Source of the DNA: Vigna angularis
Lineage: Eukaryota > Streptophyta > Magnoliopsida > Fabales > Fabaceae
Assembly (NCBI RefSeq): GCF_016808095.1
Contig: NC_068973.1
Span: 26,392,077-26,456,076 of the forward strand
DNA: 64,000 bases
Reading direction: 5' to 3'
Shown: one piece after another, positions 1 through 10,881 of the stretch
Layout: each line of letters opens with the position of its first letter
How positions within the stretch are numbered: position 1 is the stretch's first letter
Program-made: the position numbers and the translations under genes
The notes under the pieces: model-generated
Told to the model about the DNA's origin: nothing
Seen by the model: only the letters and a program-made list of their open reading frames with translations
Database searches by the model: none

Positions 1-219
1 GATTGCTGCGCTTGTAGAGGCGAGAAGAGGGAGAAGTGGACTGTGCATATCGAAAAAATAAAAAAAAACACGTTATTGCCTCGATTATCTAAGAACCGAG
101 GCATAATCCTATCTCGTTTTAACCCGGTTCAGAACCGAGGCATAAAACCACCCCTTTTTACCTCGTCCGTATATGCTTCGGTTGCAGAACCGATGCCATA
201 ACCCCGTACTGCACTAGTG
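1..219. mobile_element. CACTA-type transposon end, truncated by window edge
   Basis: The segment ends in CACTAGTG at 212-219, the terminal motif shared with the other CACTA elements of this window. Inside it are short subterminal repeats in both orientations built on the motif GAACCGAGGCATAA (about 91-144), typical of the transposase-binding arrays at CACTA ends. The rest lies left of the window, so size, coding capacity and TSD cannot be judged. Confidence 0.7.
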
Positions 220-389
220 AAATGAGGTCTTTGGTGGTTTGGAGGCACAACTTTGCTCAAAGGAGAGCTAGGAAGGCTGCTACAACTCGTGGGAACACTC
301 CTTTCTTCCTCTTTGATTCTCCTTCTTCTTCTTTGGCCATTTTGTAAGCTTAAAGCTCTCCATGGAAATGGAGAGTCAAACCCATCTTG
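220..389. other. Unclassified flank between two transposons
   Basis: No gene is seen. This stretch is continuous with 1472 onward once the hAT-like element at 398-1463 and one TSD copy are removed. It may be part of an older repeat. Confidence 0.4.
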
Positions 390-397
390 TTGGGGAT

Positions 398-1463
398 TAG
401 GGATGGCAACGGGTTGGGTCGGGCACGGATAGTGTGATACCCAAACCCGACCCGCATATAAAAAATGTATTCGTTACTCACCCCGCTACCCGCCAGATAC
501 CCGCATTAAAACACCCGTCGATTTTTTCTTACCCACGGATACCCGTTGGATACCCATTTTCTTCTGTGTATTATTATCCAAGCTTAGGTGCCAAAAGCAA
601 AAATAGAAAAAACAAATGCAGCGGGCTGGCCCATTTTCTCTTTTTCAGATCCGAAACCACTAGGGTTTCTTCTTCTCAAACAAATGGGAGCAGCCTCCTT
701 CTTCTTCTTCCTGCCCCTGGGTCACACGCTCCCTGGTATCTTAGATCTGCACCACATCATCTCATATCTACACCAAAGCATCTCAGATCTGCACTAAAGC
801 ATCTCATATCTGCCTCTCGTCGTGGTCTCCTCACGTCGTCGACCACTTCGTCCACCACCTCTGCCGTGTTGCCGCAGACTAAGTCGTCACTGTCGCGTGC
901 GCCTCACTCGAGCTCTAGACTGCACTCAAAGCCTCTAACCCGAAGCTCGTGCCTGTCTTCGTTTCCTCCTCCACTAGCGGCAGCCGACTGTCCTCCGTCC
1001 ACCTAAGATGAGTCTGTTTCTGTTGCGGTTGTAGAGGTCGAAAGCATCGCAGAACTCTTCAGCTCCACCATCTGCGAAGTCAGAGCAACAGAAGGTGGCC
1101 AACTCGATGAGGAATGAGGCATTCTGATTTGAAGAAGAAACCCTAAAGATGGATGTTATTCTAATTTGGAAAAAAACCCTAAAAAGGGATTTGGGCTTGG
1201 CCCAATTTTACAGCAGATTATAGAAAAGAAAGCTTAATTGAAAACTTAGAAAAAAGCACTAAAGGATAAAATTGTAATTTCATTTTTCTAACGGGTAGCG
1301 GATACTCGCGGGTATTGAAAGTGTGATAGCCAAACCCGACCCGTTAACAAGCGGGAATTAAAATACTCGCTACCCACGGGTACCTTTTATCCGCGGGTAT
1401 TAAATACCCCTAGCAGATTTTATCCGCAGATACCCGCAGGTACGGGTTTCTTTGCCATCCCTA
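398..1463. mobile_element. Non-autonomous hAT-like element with 8-bp TSD
   Basis: The ends are inverted repeats: TAGGGATGGCAA at 398-409 and its complement ending at 1463. Direct 8-bp repeats TTGGGGAT flank it at 390-397 and 1464-1471, the TSD length of hAT elements. Subterminal regions (about 410-560 and 1290-1450) carry many diverged copies of a GGGTA/TACCCG motif in opposite orientation. No transposase is visible. A 190-codon open frame at 434-1006 is low complexity and Ser/Pro-rich, and I do not take it as a gene. The element would need a transposase in trans. Confidence 0.85.
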
Positions 1464-1471
1464 TTGGGGAT

Positions 1472-2342
1472 AGATGTAGCTCTTGAACTATCTTGTATCT
1501 TGTGAATGTTTTGATTATATACACATGCCTCTTTCATTAAATGTCAATTTCTTCTTTTCGCTTTTAATGCTTGCATGTAATGGGGACATTCATGACTCGA
1601 TTTGTAGATTCGTTAGGTTTTGAGAAAAATCTAGTGAACCCTAGGCTTGAAACAAGAGATATAGTGGGAAATTGTGTCTAAGGATGGAACATGACCCATT
1701 AGTTTTCTAAAATCCTAGGTCCTAAGTGGGTTAGCTTCTTGAGTGATCAAGGGCACGCTTAGTGAGAAAACCTAGGCTCTTCCACCTAAGGGATTAGGGC
1801 TAAAGCGTTTTAGTGGGTTGACATTAGTATTTGATGAAAATGAGAGGATTCTATGTGTGCAAGAAAGTGGATTCGGTAAAATCTACCCCTAACAATGTCA
1901 TTTCATACCATTTCTGAGCTTTCTTCGCTCCTAAGTGTCTCCATATGCCAAAGACCATCTTTATTCTTTATGTATTTATTTACTTACACATTTCAAATCA
2001 ATCTTTAGCCTAGATGAATTATTAATCATACAATTCTTAAATATTACACGAGTCTCTTGAAAAAATGACATCTAGTCTTACCATGATTTTATGTATGCTC
2101 GTGAAATATCTAACAACTGAGTTGGTTGTTTTTGTAAAAAAAATAATTACTATGAATAATATGTAGAAAATGTAATAAAAATTATGAAAATATATAATAA
2201 GAGTTATTAAAACATTATTTTTTTAAATATCAGTTTAATCTAAAAGTATATGTATATATTATTTGTATATACAAAATACATTTATACAATTATATAACAT
2301 TAAGTTCTCGTAACAATATTTATAACATAATATATTTCTACA
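1472..2342. other. AT-rich intergenic DNA, no gene seen
   Basis: From 1472 to about 1980 the sequence is of ordinary composition and continues the flank at 220-389, perhaps an old repeat I cannot name. From about 2040 to 2342 it is AT-rich with TATA-type simple runs. I see no coding potential. Confidence 0.4.
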
Positions 2343-2945
2343 CACTAGTGCAGAATTACGCTTTAACGTCACCCTGTAGATGTCGGACCACAAAATAACC
2401 AACGTAAATTATTAACCGGTGGCATTTTCGTAAATAAGTGGGCATATAAATGTCTGTTAAGAAGGGCCCCGACGTCTATAATATTATAGACGTAAGGGCC
2501 CCTCCTAACAAACGTCTATATGCCTGATTAGTAGGTGAAAAGTCATTTTTTCCGCCTTAGAGACGTTCGATCCCGTCACCCCGACGTCTATAATATAGAC
2601 GTCGGTGTCCCTCCTAACGGACGTGTATATGTCTGACAGGTAGATGAAAAGTTATTTTTTTCCACTGTCAGACGTCTAAATGGCCTAACAGGGTAGGTGA
2701 AAAGTTGTTTTGAACGTCATATTAGTGAGGGCCCCGACGTTTAGGCCAGAATAGACGTCGGTCCACCTGGGGAGCCGAAGTCTATTTTGCTGTTAAATTA
2801 GACATCAAACCCGCAGTTACGAGCACTTCATCGTCTTCCTTCTCGCCTTTTTCTCTCCGCGGTATTGCTTTTTCAGGTGCGTTTTTGTCTCTTTTGAACC
2901 GTTTAAACGTACTTTTATTACGATTATATTAAACTGGTTCAAAAA
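2343..2945 (+). repeat. Left subterminal repeat region of outer CACTA
   Basis: This stretch has repeated GACGTCTATAA-type and TAGGTGAAAAGT-type words in both orientations. It matches, inverted and almost throughout, the region at about 7190-7873 of the inner copy. Near 2825-2880 both copies share a CT-rich stretch followed by CAG/GTGCGT, which looks like a transposase 5'-UTR exon and splice donor. The motif TTTGAACCGTTTAAACG occurs at about 2897 and again at about 2949, near where gypsy sequence begins. Confidence 0.7.
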
Positions 2946-2956
2946 TTTTGAACCGT

Positions 2957-4230
2957 TTAAACGCACTTCATGTAGAGGAATACTTTGAGTGGGAAATGAA
3001 GGTTGAACAAATTTTTGAGTGTTACCACATAGATGATAGGAGGATAGTGACCATGGCCACCTTGACCTTTCAAGGTGCAGCTCTCTATTGGTGGATCTCT
3101 ATAATTAGAGATCAAAAGATGCATGGCGACTACACAATACAATACTGGAATGAGTTAAAGGCAGCCTTGCATCAAAGACATGTTCCAGCATACTAGGGAG
3201 GTCATGGACAAGCTCCATCAACTCCAACAAAGAAACATGAGTGTCGAGGAATATCGACAGAAATTAGAATTACTCATGTTAAGAGCTAGAATCAAAGAAG
3301 AAGAGAGATTCACCATAACTAGGTTCCAAAGCGGCCTTAACTATGAGATCAGAGATAAGGTAGAGCTTTTACCTTATTTAGATCTCAATGATTTTGTTCA
3401 GTTATGTGTGCGAGTGGAAGAGCAGTTTAAACGAAAAGCTTCCACTAGAAGGACTTCCCGTACCACCTCCATGTATAGGAAAGATCCTAAGAGGGAGGGT
3501 AGTCCAGCGAGGTATTCAGAATCTCGCAACAAAGAAAAAGAAAAAGAGAAAGAGAGAGGGAGAGGAAAAGAAAAAGAAAAAGAGCGATAAAGACATACCT
3601 CTCACAAAGAATCTTCAAAAGAAACAAGGGGTAGAGAGACCAAATGCTTTAAGTGTGGAGAGAGAGGACATTATTCTTCTGAGTGTCCTCTCAAAAGGTC
3701 TACTTATCTCTTAGACCATCAGAGTGACAATGAGGATTCTTCAAGTGAATCAGGTACTTCCATATCTGAGGAAGAAGCCTTACCTTGTGAAGGAGAGTTA
3801 TTATTGGTTAGACGACTTCTTGGAAGTCAAACCAAAGAACTAGAACAATCCCAAAGGGAGAACCTATTCCGCATAAGATGCAAAATTTTTGAAAACACTT
3901 GTTCATTAATTGTGGATAGTTGTTCTTCTTGCAATTTTTTGTAGTTCTAGAGTGGTGAACAAATTGACCTTACCTACTATTCCTCATCCCAAGCCTTATA
4001 AGCTTCAATGGATAATAGAGGATGAAGAAATAGTAGTCAACACACAGGTAACCATACCAATATCCATTGACAACTATGAAGAAAACATTTTATGTGGTCT
4101 TGTTCCAATGGATATTGGGCATGTATTACTTGGTAGGCCATGGAAATATGATCATAACTCCACTCATGATGGTTATACCAACAAAATAACTTTCCTCCAT
4201 AAAGGAATAAAATCACATTGATTCCTCTTA
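2957..4230 (+). pseudogene. Truncated Ty3/gypsy gag-protease remnant
   Basis: Open pieces at 2948-3196 and 3180-3590 encode a retrotransposon gag domain, including GAALYWW and a helical stretch FTITRFQSGLNYEIRDKVEL. A frameshift separates the two pieces. A highly charged Lys/Glu-rich tract (about 3520-3590) and a zinc-knuckle-like stretch near 3640-3690 follow in another frame. The piece at 3910-4221 resembles the aspartic protease region, with conserved HPKPYKLQW and LLGRPW motifs, but the catalytic stretch just before it (about 3900-3945) is frameshifted. Reverse transcriptase and integrase are absent: the sequence passes from protease straight to a 3' end. The start at about 2957 is abrupt with no 5' LTR. 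Confidence 0.75.
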
Positions 4231-4675
4231 CACCTGAACAAGTGAAAGAGGATGAGATAAAAATCAAAGAAAAAAATTGAAAAAGAAAGAAAACAAGAAA
4301 ATAGGTTGGAAAAACAACCTTCTCAAGAAAAGAAGAAGGAGAAAAAGGTATGCATGTTGTTAACTTCTTCATTAACAAGTAAAAACCTTGATTCTTCTTC
4401 TCAAGAACATCACTTTGTTTCTACATTTCAACATGGGGAATGTTCCAAATAAAGTGAAACGAAAAATAAATTAAAGGCCAAGACTTCTTCTCATAAAATT
4501 TTTGTCCAAAGGCCTTTATTTTATCTTCTTATCTTTGCATATATCTCTTTAATCATACTAATTTTTACTATCTTTTGTAGATATATTTTTGATCCAGGAG
4601 GAAAATAGAAACGAAAGTTGTGCTTCTTTCTTTATTCCCGATTTGAGGACAAATCGTTTTTAAAGAGGGAGGGAA

Positions 4676-5343
4676 TGATGGCAACTCCTTTAAGGATTTC
4701 CCATCCAAAGAAGTATCAACTTACACTAAGACTAAGAAAGAGAAGTGAAATAAAGACTTTCAACAAAAGTACTTTCCTTATCTAAGTCTTAGATAGATAT
4801 ACTTTGCTAAATAACATTTGTATTATTTTGTAGGTCAGCAATAAAGGTGGGAACCCATGCATATACATCTTAGAAGGTTTGCCAAGCAAAGGAGAGAAAA
4901 GAAAGCAAGTAGGAATGCATGTTTCAGCCAAGCCGTGCATCTTCTTGTCTTTGAAGCATATTTTACATATGTATCTTGTGAAACACAAACCAACCGTGTA
5001 GCTTCTTCTGTTTCAGCACGTTTTCAATAAGTTGCACATGGAACACACGCCCTGGAAGCATTTCCTGCACACGTCCAGTAGCTTCATGCACATTTCAGCT
5101 TGATAGCCATGCTTCTCTTACTCTATAAAAGAGAGCTCCTTATTCTTGTAAAAACAACTTTAATTGATATAGTGTTATGCTGTTGAATTGCATTCAGCCA
5201 CTACTTCTTCGAGTTCAAAACTTAGAGTTGCTTTAGCTTGTTCTTCCTCTAGCTCCATTTCCCGTTGGAAGGCTATCTGAGTTAGAAACTCCACTTACAC
5301 ACTTCCAAACACCAAAATACATTTTCACAAACACCTTGCATGC
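4676..5343 (+). mobile_element. Probable 3' LTR of the truncated gypsy element
   Basis: A purine tract AAAGAGGGAGGGAA (4662-4675) precedes TGATGG at 4676, the arrangement of a polypurine tract next to a 3' LTR. A TATA-like CTATAAAAG sits near 5122 and is followed by a CT-rich stretch, as in an LTR promoter. The right boundary is uncertain, and no second LTR is present for comparison. Confidence 0.5.
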
Positions 5344-5400
5344 ACCAGATCAGCCATCAACTTCTCCCATTCCGCCGCCGGTTCGAGGAGCTGCTCAGTC

Positions 5401-6250
5401 TTGAAGATTGAAGCTGCTTCCATCAAGATGCTTCAAGAAAATAATACTCTACCTATTTGTCATTACGAGGCCAAGAAAATTTTATGTCCAATGGGACTCG
5501 AATATCAAAAGATACATGCTTGTCCTAATGATTGTGTTTTGTACATAAAGGAGTTTGCTTCGCCAAAAGTATTGTTCAAGGTGTGGTTTATCCCGTTTTA
5601 AAAAGAAAAATGACAAAAACACTAGTGATGAAGGTAATGATGGTGCACCTGCTAAGGTGATGTGATATTTGCCTATAATACCAAGGTTCAAACGTATGTT
5701 ATCTGTTAAAGAAGATGCAAATAACCTTAAATGGCACGCTTCCGGAAAAAAGTGCGATAATCTTCTTCGACACCCAACTGATTCACCACAATGGAAGAAG
5801 ATCGATGAAACATTTCCATAATTTGGTGCAGATTCAAGAAACTTAAGACTTGCACTTGCAACTGATGGTATGAATCCTTATGGGAACTTAAGTAGCAAAC
5901 ACAGTTCATGGCCAGTTATGTTGATGATATACAATATTTCTCCATTGTTGTTCATGAGGAGAAAATATATGATGTTGTCCATGATGATATCAGGTCCTAA
6001 ACAACCTGTAAATGACATTGATGTTTACTTGAAACCTTTAATTGATGATTTGAAAATGTTATGGGAAGGAGGGGTCGAAGTGTTCGGTTCTGATGTTCAA
6101 GAAACTTTTCGTTTGCGTGCAATGTTGTTTTGCACTATAAATGATTTCCCAACATATGGAAACTTAAGCGGTTATAGTGTAAAAGGTACATGGACACAGT
6201 CATTGTGGACCAAGGTCGGTCTTCCATGTACGGATTTGTTGAATCTCAGA
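5401..6250 (+). pseudogene. CACTA TNP2 transposase remnant
   Basis: Frames at 5401-5601 and 5870-6373, and pieces between them, give the TNP2 domain typical of plant En/Spm transposases: HYEAKKILCPMGLEYQKIHA, then ACPNDCVLY, then HSSWPVMLMIYN, then IDVYLKPLIDDLK and INDFPTYGNLSGYS, in the expected order. TNP2 binds the terminal and subterminal repeats and catalyses excision. The frame is broken by stops and shifts around 5600-5870 and again after 6180. The N-terminal part before 5401 is missing or replaced by the gypsy insertion. It is not expected to be functional. Confidence 0.85.
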
Positions 6251-6535
6251 CCATCCAACCTTCTGGTAACACAATTGAGAGCAAACAAAAGCATTTGGAA
6301 ACATGGATGGCTGAGTCAAACAAAGACATATACTTTGTGCCATACATTGATGGGTATGGGTTCCTTGATGTAAAATTTCATAAAAGTTTTCTTAATTAGT
6401 TTACTAACTATTTATGAATCATGATAGTCATTGGCAGCTGATGATCATCATTCCCAAACAATGTAAAATTGTATGGTTTTGTTCGCTACACAGAAAGATG
6501 AAAAATGACTTGAGAAACCTGCTTCGAGGGTAAGT
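6190..6535 (+). pseudogene. CACTA Ulp1-like protease remnant, N-terminal exons
   Basis: The frame at 6190-6399 contains YGFVESQTIQPSGN and HLETWMAESNKDIYFVPYID, the segment that precedes the Ulp1-like C48 cysteine-protease fold encoded by many plant CACTA elements. A following exon at about 6430-6534 reads HWQLMIIIPKQCKIVWFCS and ends at a GTAAGT donor. The His and Trp of the family motif are visible. Continuity with the C-terminal exons was broken by insertion of the inner CACTA element at 6657. Confidence 0.75.
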
Positions 6536-6656
6536 GTTTCTCTTTTTATGTTTCAAATTCATTTTGACCTTCGCATTTTATGATAAATATAGTTATATTA
6601 ATATTACCTTGTGTTTTCAATGTAAATAGAGTAATGGGTAAAAACCGAGGTCAGCT

Positions 6657-7873
6657 CACTAGTGCAGAAAGGGCTTTAGACGTCTGTTATTTTTGGTTTT
6701 TAACGTCAGATCCCGATCCGACGTCTTTATGGGTGACGTTAATGGGACGTTAGAGTCTGACGTCTTTACAGACGTCGGATTACACCAAAACCGACGTCTA
6801 AGGGCTCTACAAACGTCGGACATGACATTAACTAACGTCTATTGCAGCTCGTGTCTTTGGGTAGCATAGTAAGACCTTCTTCCTTTGCTAGTTTCGACAT
6901 AAGAAAAGCTTGTGTCTTTTGGATCTCTTATGGCATTTCAACCGAAAACCGAATTTGGGTTCTTGCCTAGTTCCATTCCAACCGGCAATGAAAACGAATA
7001 TGGTGACATGAGAATTAGGCAAGGACCCAGGTTCAGTTTTGGGTTGAAATGCTATAAGACATCCAAAAGATGCAAGCTTTCCTTACGAGGAAACTAGCAA
7101 CGGGAGAAGGTGCTACTACGCTACCCAAAGACACGAGAAAAATTGCACCAAAACACAATGAAAACTCATTTTCATCGTTCAAATGGAAGATAATCCATCA
7201 AAGACTAATTTAATCGGAGTAAAAGTAAGATTAAACAGTTAAAAAGAGATAAAACACACCTGAAAATGCAATGCCGCGGAGAGAAAAGGCGAGGAGGAAG
7301 ACGATGAAGTGCGCGTAATCGCAGGCTCGCGATTTCTGATTTAATAGGAATCAAGACATCGGTGCCCTAGTGCCCGAGATCTACTCTCGACTAGACGTCG
7401 GGGACCTCACTAATATGACGTCCATTCGATTTAAAAATTAACATTCGCGGTGTATATAGACGTCGAACATAAGGGGAGCCGATGCCTAAAAGAACTTTTC
7501 ACCTACCCTGTCAGGCCATTTAGACGTCGGATGGTGGGATCAGACGTCTATATGGCAGAAAAAACAACTTTTCACCTACCAGTCAGGCATATAGACGTCT
7601 GTGATAGGGGGCCGACGTCGATAATCGTATATATACGTCGGGATCAGACGTCTATATGGCGGAAAAAAAGAACTTTTCATCTACTTGTCAGAAATATAAA
7701 CGTCTGTTAGGAGGGGCACTGACGTCTATAATATTATAGACGTCAGGGACTCCCTTAACCGACGTCTATATGCCCAACTTATTTACGAAAATATCACCGG
7801 TCAATCATTTACGTTGGTTATTTTGTGGTCCGACGTCTACGGGGTGACGTTAAAGGCCAATTCATTACTAGTG
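6657..7873 (-). mobile_element. Inner non-autonomous CACTA copy, reverse orientation, TSD GCT
   Basis: It begins CACTAGTGCAG at 6657 and ends TACTAGTG at 7873 (one mismatch to the terminal motif). The trinucleotide GCT flanks it at 6654-6656 and 7874-7876, the 3-bp TSD expected of CACTA elements. Its 7873 end matches the left end of the outer element and its 6657 end matches the outer right end, so it lies on the minus strand relative to its host copy. It is 1217 bp, has no transposase, and contains a long foldback at about 6846-7140. It interrupts the Ulp1-like gene of the outer element. Confidence 0.8.
6846..7140. repeat. Long imperfect inverted repeat (foldback) inside the inner CACTA
   Basis: The left arm (about 6846-6982) and right arm (about 7003-7140) are reverse complements for most of their length. 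CTCGTGTCTTTGGGTAGC at the start pairs with GCTACCCAAAGACACGAG at the end. TCTTTTGGAT, GCATTTCAAC and TTGCCTA also pair in order. By eye roughly 85% of positions match. A transcript would form a hairpin with arms of about 135 nt and a short loop. It does not belong to the terminal repeats of the element. Confidence 0.75.
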
Positions 7874-7982
7874 GCTAGTATCTCGTCCTGTATCCAAAGG
7901 TTGTAAGTCATTTATAGTTCTAATTTATTTTACTAGTTATTGAATGGTCTAAATGCTTGACTATTTAGTTTGTCATTTTAGT

Positions 7983-8259
7983 GTAACAAGCTGCTAGATT
8001 CATGGGAATGTGGCTACTATGTCATGTCTTGGATTAAGAGCATCATTCGAACTGTCATTACAGATGACTGGAATGAGGTAATGATGCTTAACTTATTTAG
8101 ATTCTTTGTTTCTAACAACTTAACTTTGTTGTAAGATAAGTACATAATGCATCTTTCTTCATTTTGCAGCGCTTCAAGAGTACATCTATTATAGCAGAGG
8201 ACGCAATTAAGAAGATAAGACAGGAGTGGACAACTTATCTTCTACAAAGATGGACTTAG
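7983..8259 (+). pseudogene. CACTA Ulp1-like protease remnant, C-terminal exons
   Basis: One exon (about 7983-8078) reads LLDSWECGYYVMSWIKSIIR and carries the WECGYYVM signature with the catalytic-type Cys of the Ulp1 C48 family. It ends at a GT donor. The last exon, after an acceptor at about 8168, reads RFKSTSIIAEDAIKKIRQEW and ends TTYLLQRWT with a stop at 8257-8259. This is the usual C-terminus of plant CACTA Ulp1-like proteins. Both exons are open, but the upstream part is disrupted, so the whole is scored as a remnant. Confidence 0.8.
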
Positions 8260-8684
8260 ATAGGAAGATTTATTATTGTTGTTCAACATATTTAGATTTA
8301 GTTTAACTTTAAATTTTGTTAGTTTAGGTTTTGGATTGTTTTTTAGTACTTTGTTAACTTCAAACGAGTTGATATATAATATTATAATATTCTGGGACAA
8401 TTTTCTGCTTTTCAGGTGTGATTTTATTGCAAAAATAAATAATTTTTTTCCAAAAATAATACCCCCTAGACGTCTGTTAATGCCACATCGGACGTCTATA
8501 AACGTCTGTCAGTGTATACAGAGACATCCAATGAATTACAGAGGCCAAACTTGTTTCATGATCTTAGACGTCTGACCTGTAACAAATCGGACGTCCCATC
8601 AACGTCACCCATATAGATGTCCGATATGAATCAGACGTAAAAAACTCAAAATAACATACGTCTAAAGTGATTTTTGCACTAGTG

Positions 8685-9514
8685 AATACAAATGCATTAT
8701 TTAACACTCTTTCTTTTAATGAAACAATTTTGATGAGGATAAATAATCATACTAGTAATTACCGGAAGCCTAGTTAAATTTTTTTTAGAGATTTTAAAAC
8801 AAAAATTAGTCACTGCTATAGAACAAAAATCAATTATGTTATGTTCCGTTAACTTTAGGAATAAGAGAAATAATATTTAAATTCATAAAAAAAAAATTCA
8901 ACCTTGTAAAAAGAATTGTTGTACAACTTTACAAACATCAACATATCAACAATATTTAAAAAAAGAATAATAAAAACATCCAAAGTTATTTAAATAAAGA
9001 GCACAAGAAAAAAAATCACATGTCTCATGAATTAGCAATCCCAATGACATGAATAAACAATCAATATCCACCACCAAATGTACATTTCCAAAATCATTTT
9101 TATTCTACTCTTTCAAAAACAACTTTAAGACGTTATAATTTCTTTTGCAAAATCAAAATAAAACGACGAGAAATAGTAACATTCCAAGAATTATTAATTA
9201 GAACTTTAGAAACTGAAAATAGATGGTTTGAAATATTATTTACTAAGTTAAATAGTATTACTATATTATATACTTTTATTATAAAAGAATTAAGAGTTTT
9301 GAAATTATGATTTACGTGGTTTTTCTCAACGAAGGATGAAATATAGAATTGTTACGTAAACATCACTGGATGTGACAGAAGTTGACGATGAGTTGATTTC
9401 TTTCTTTTCACCAACGGAGACGAAAGAACGAAGAGATGCAAGGAAGAATTGGTCAATACAGAGTAAGGTTTAGTGATCCACAAACATCGTTTTCCCAATT
9501 ATCTTAATCTCTGT
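8685..9514. other. AT-rich intergenic region upstream of the secreted-peptide gene
   Basis: No coding signal is seen. It is AT-rich with A/T homopolymers and presumably contains the distal promoter of the gene at 9591. Confidence 0.4.
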
Positions 9515-9522
9515 TATAAATA
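9515..9522 (+). promoter_or_regulatory. TATA box of the secreted-peptide gene
   Basis: TATAAATA lies 69 bp upstream of the start codon at 9591, with a C/A-rich leader between. This spacing fits a short plant 5' UTR. Confidence 0.65.
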
Positions 9523-9590
9523 CCACTTCTTAGAGACTGATGTACTCACACTTCCATTCCATACTGAAACTTAAGAGAGTATAGTTGAAA

Positions 9591-9932
9591 ATGGCGATCC
9601 TGGGTACCTCCAAATTCATCTCATTTGCTACCTTTTTAGCAATACTTTTACTACTCCTCACCTCTGCTTTGGGAGCTGCTGCTGCCCATCCTACCATTAG
9701 ACACGGTATTTTTTACAATTATATAGTCTGTAATTAACCTGTAACATGTCTTCTTTTTTCAGTTTCATTTATTTATTTATTCACCTTTTCTGACTGATCA
9801 GGACGAAAACTTCTTCAGCCTAAAGGTTATGCTTCACATTACTTACCCATACCAAAACCAAACCCAACACCATCTTATGGATATATTCCAGGATATCCTG
9901 GTGGCGGAGGATATAACTCCCCAAGACCATGA
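9591..9932 (+). CDS. Small secreted Pro/Gly-rich peptide, two exons (81 aa)
   Basis: Exon 1 is 9591-9705, the intron is 9706-9801 (GT...AG), and exon 2 is 9802-9932. The joined frame encodes 81 residues. Residues 1-29 form a classic signal peptide: MAILGTSKF, then a long Leu-rich core ILLLLLTSALG, then small residues. The mature part has no cysteine. It starts HPTIRHGRKLLQPKGY and ends in a Pro-, Tyr- and Gly-rich tail with SYGYIPGYPGGGG. The RHGRKLLQ segment just after the signal could be a processing site. A TATA box at 9515 and an ATG in AAAATGG context support the start. I recognise no named family. It could be an apoplastic structural peptide or a signal precursor, and the extracellular location is inferred from the signal peptide only. 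Confidence 0.75.
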
Positions 9933-10881
9933 AACTATAACCACGACGACGTCGCATAAATAAGAGGATGAAATATTAAAGATGTTAGCATTGGTCTTTA
10001 AAATTATGATTTTATATAATAGGAGGTAGTGCCAGAATATTAATATATATGTGATGTACTCAATTTCATTTCGACGAATGATTTGTACTACTGCAATGGG
10101 CCACAACTACTGAGTGAATAGACCTGTATTTCAATCTGCATCAGCGAATTAAATAATTGAGTAATTTATTTATGGTGTACATGTGTTCAAGAATATTTTT
10201 TAACTTACTTTTATTTATTCTCGCTAACCTCGCTTAGGCCTACATGGTGAAGCAATATAACTAAACCCAAGTATTCGTTATTTCACCATTTCTCAGTGTT
10301 AGCCTCGCCTCACCGCTAAAACTATATTCTTACACTTGGATAAGCTAATTTAAAAGAATAATTCAATAATTTGAAGAATTCAAAATTTTTATATTAAAAT
10401 AATTCGTTTGAATAAAATAATAAAAATTTATTAACATATTAAAAAAATTTATTTCCAATAAATAAAATAAAATAACTTTAAATACTTCAAAACTACAAAA
10501 AATTTGAAAATTTATTTCGTTCACATAAGATAATTATTGATTCAGACCAAAGATTCAACCGAATTGTCATGTATCAAAATTCAAAATTCAATCCAGATTA
10601 AAGTTTGAGATGAGTTGGTCTGAAAAAAGTTATAATCAATCTAGATTGGTAGTAAATTTAAAAAATAGCCTCAACCAAAAGTCGAATTGATTTGGTCAAG
10701 TCAAAAATTAAATTAATTCCACTCATGTCAAAAATTAAACTGATTTGTTCTAAATGAAATATAAACCAAGTCCACAGTGTCCAAAAATTAAGATAAAATT
10801 AAAACTTATTTATCAAGTTAAAGGTTGTAATGTTATATTTTTCTTTAAATTTAAGTTAAAATATAAAATACGTAGTATTAG
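9933..10881. other. 3' UTR and AT-rich intergenic DNA
   Basis: The first ~200 bp after the stop codon is probably the 3' UTR of the secreted-peptide gene. Beyond that the DNA is AT-rich, with repeated AAAATTAAA-type and GGTCAA-type words and no gene signal, up to the Tekay LTR at 10882. Confidence 0.45.

Larger units (their letters stand above)
2343..8684 (+). mobile_element. Degenerate autonomous CACTA (En/Spm-type) transposon, outer copy
   Basis: The left end is CACTAGTGCAG at 2343 and the right end is TTGCACTAGTG ending at 8684. The subterminal regions are dense in GACGTC-type repeats in both orientations. The interior carries a decayed TNP2 transposase domain followed by Ulp1-like protease exons, the usual plant CACTA content. 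Two later events disrupt it: a truncated gypsy element at about 2957-5343 and a smaller CACTA copy of the same family in reverse orientation at 6657-7873. The left end resembles the 7873 end and the right end resembles the 6657 end, which is how outer and inner copies were told apart. Flanking trinucleotides (ACA and AAT) do not match, so the outer TSD is lost or a boundary is altered. Confidence 0.75.

Noticed and set aside
434..1006. 190-codon open frame as a gene.
   Set aside because: It is Ser/Pro-rich, low in complexity and lies wholly within a non-autonomous hAT-like element, with no family match.
2343..7873. A single CACTA element from 2343 to 7873, since these ends match best.
   Set aside because: It would overlap, not nest with, the 6657-8684 pair. 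Assigning ends by type gives clean nesting and a GCT duplication at 6654-6656/7874-7876.
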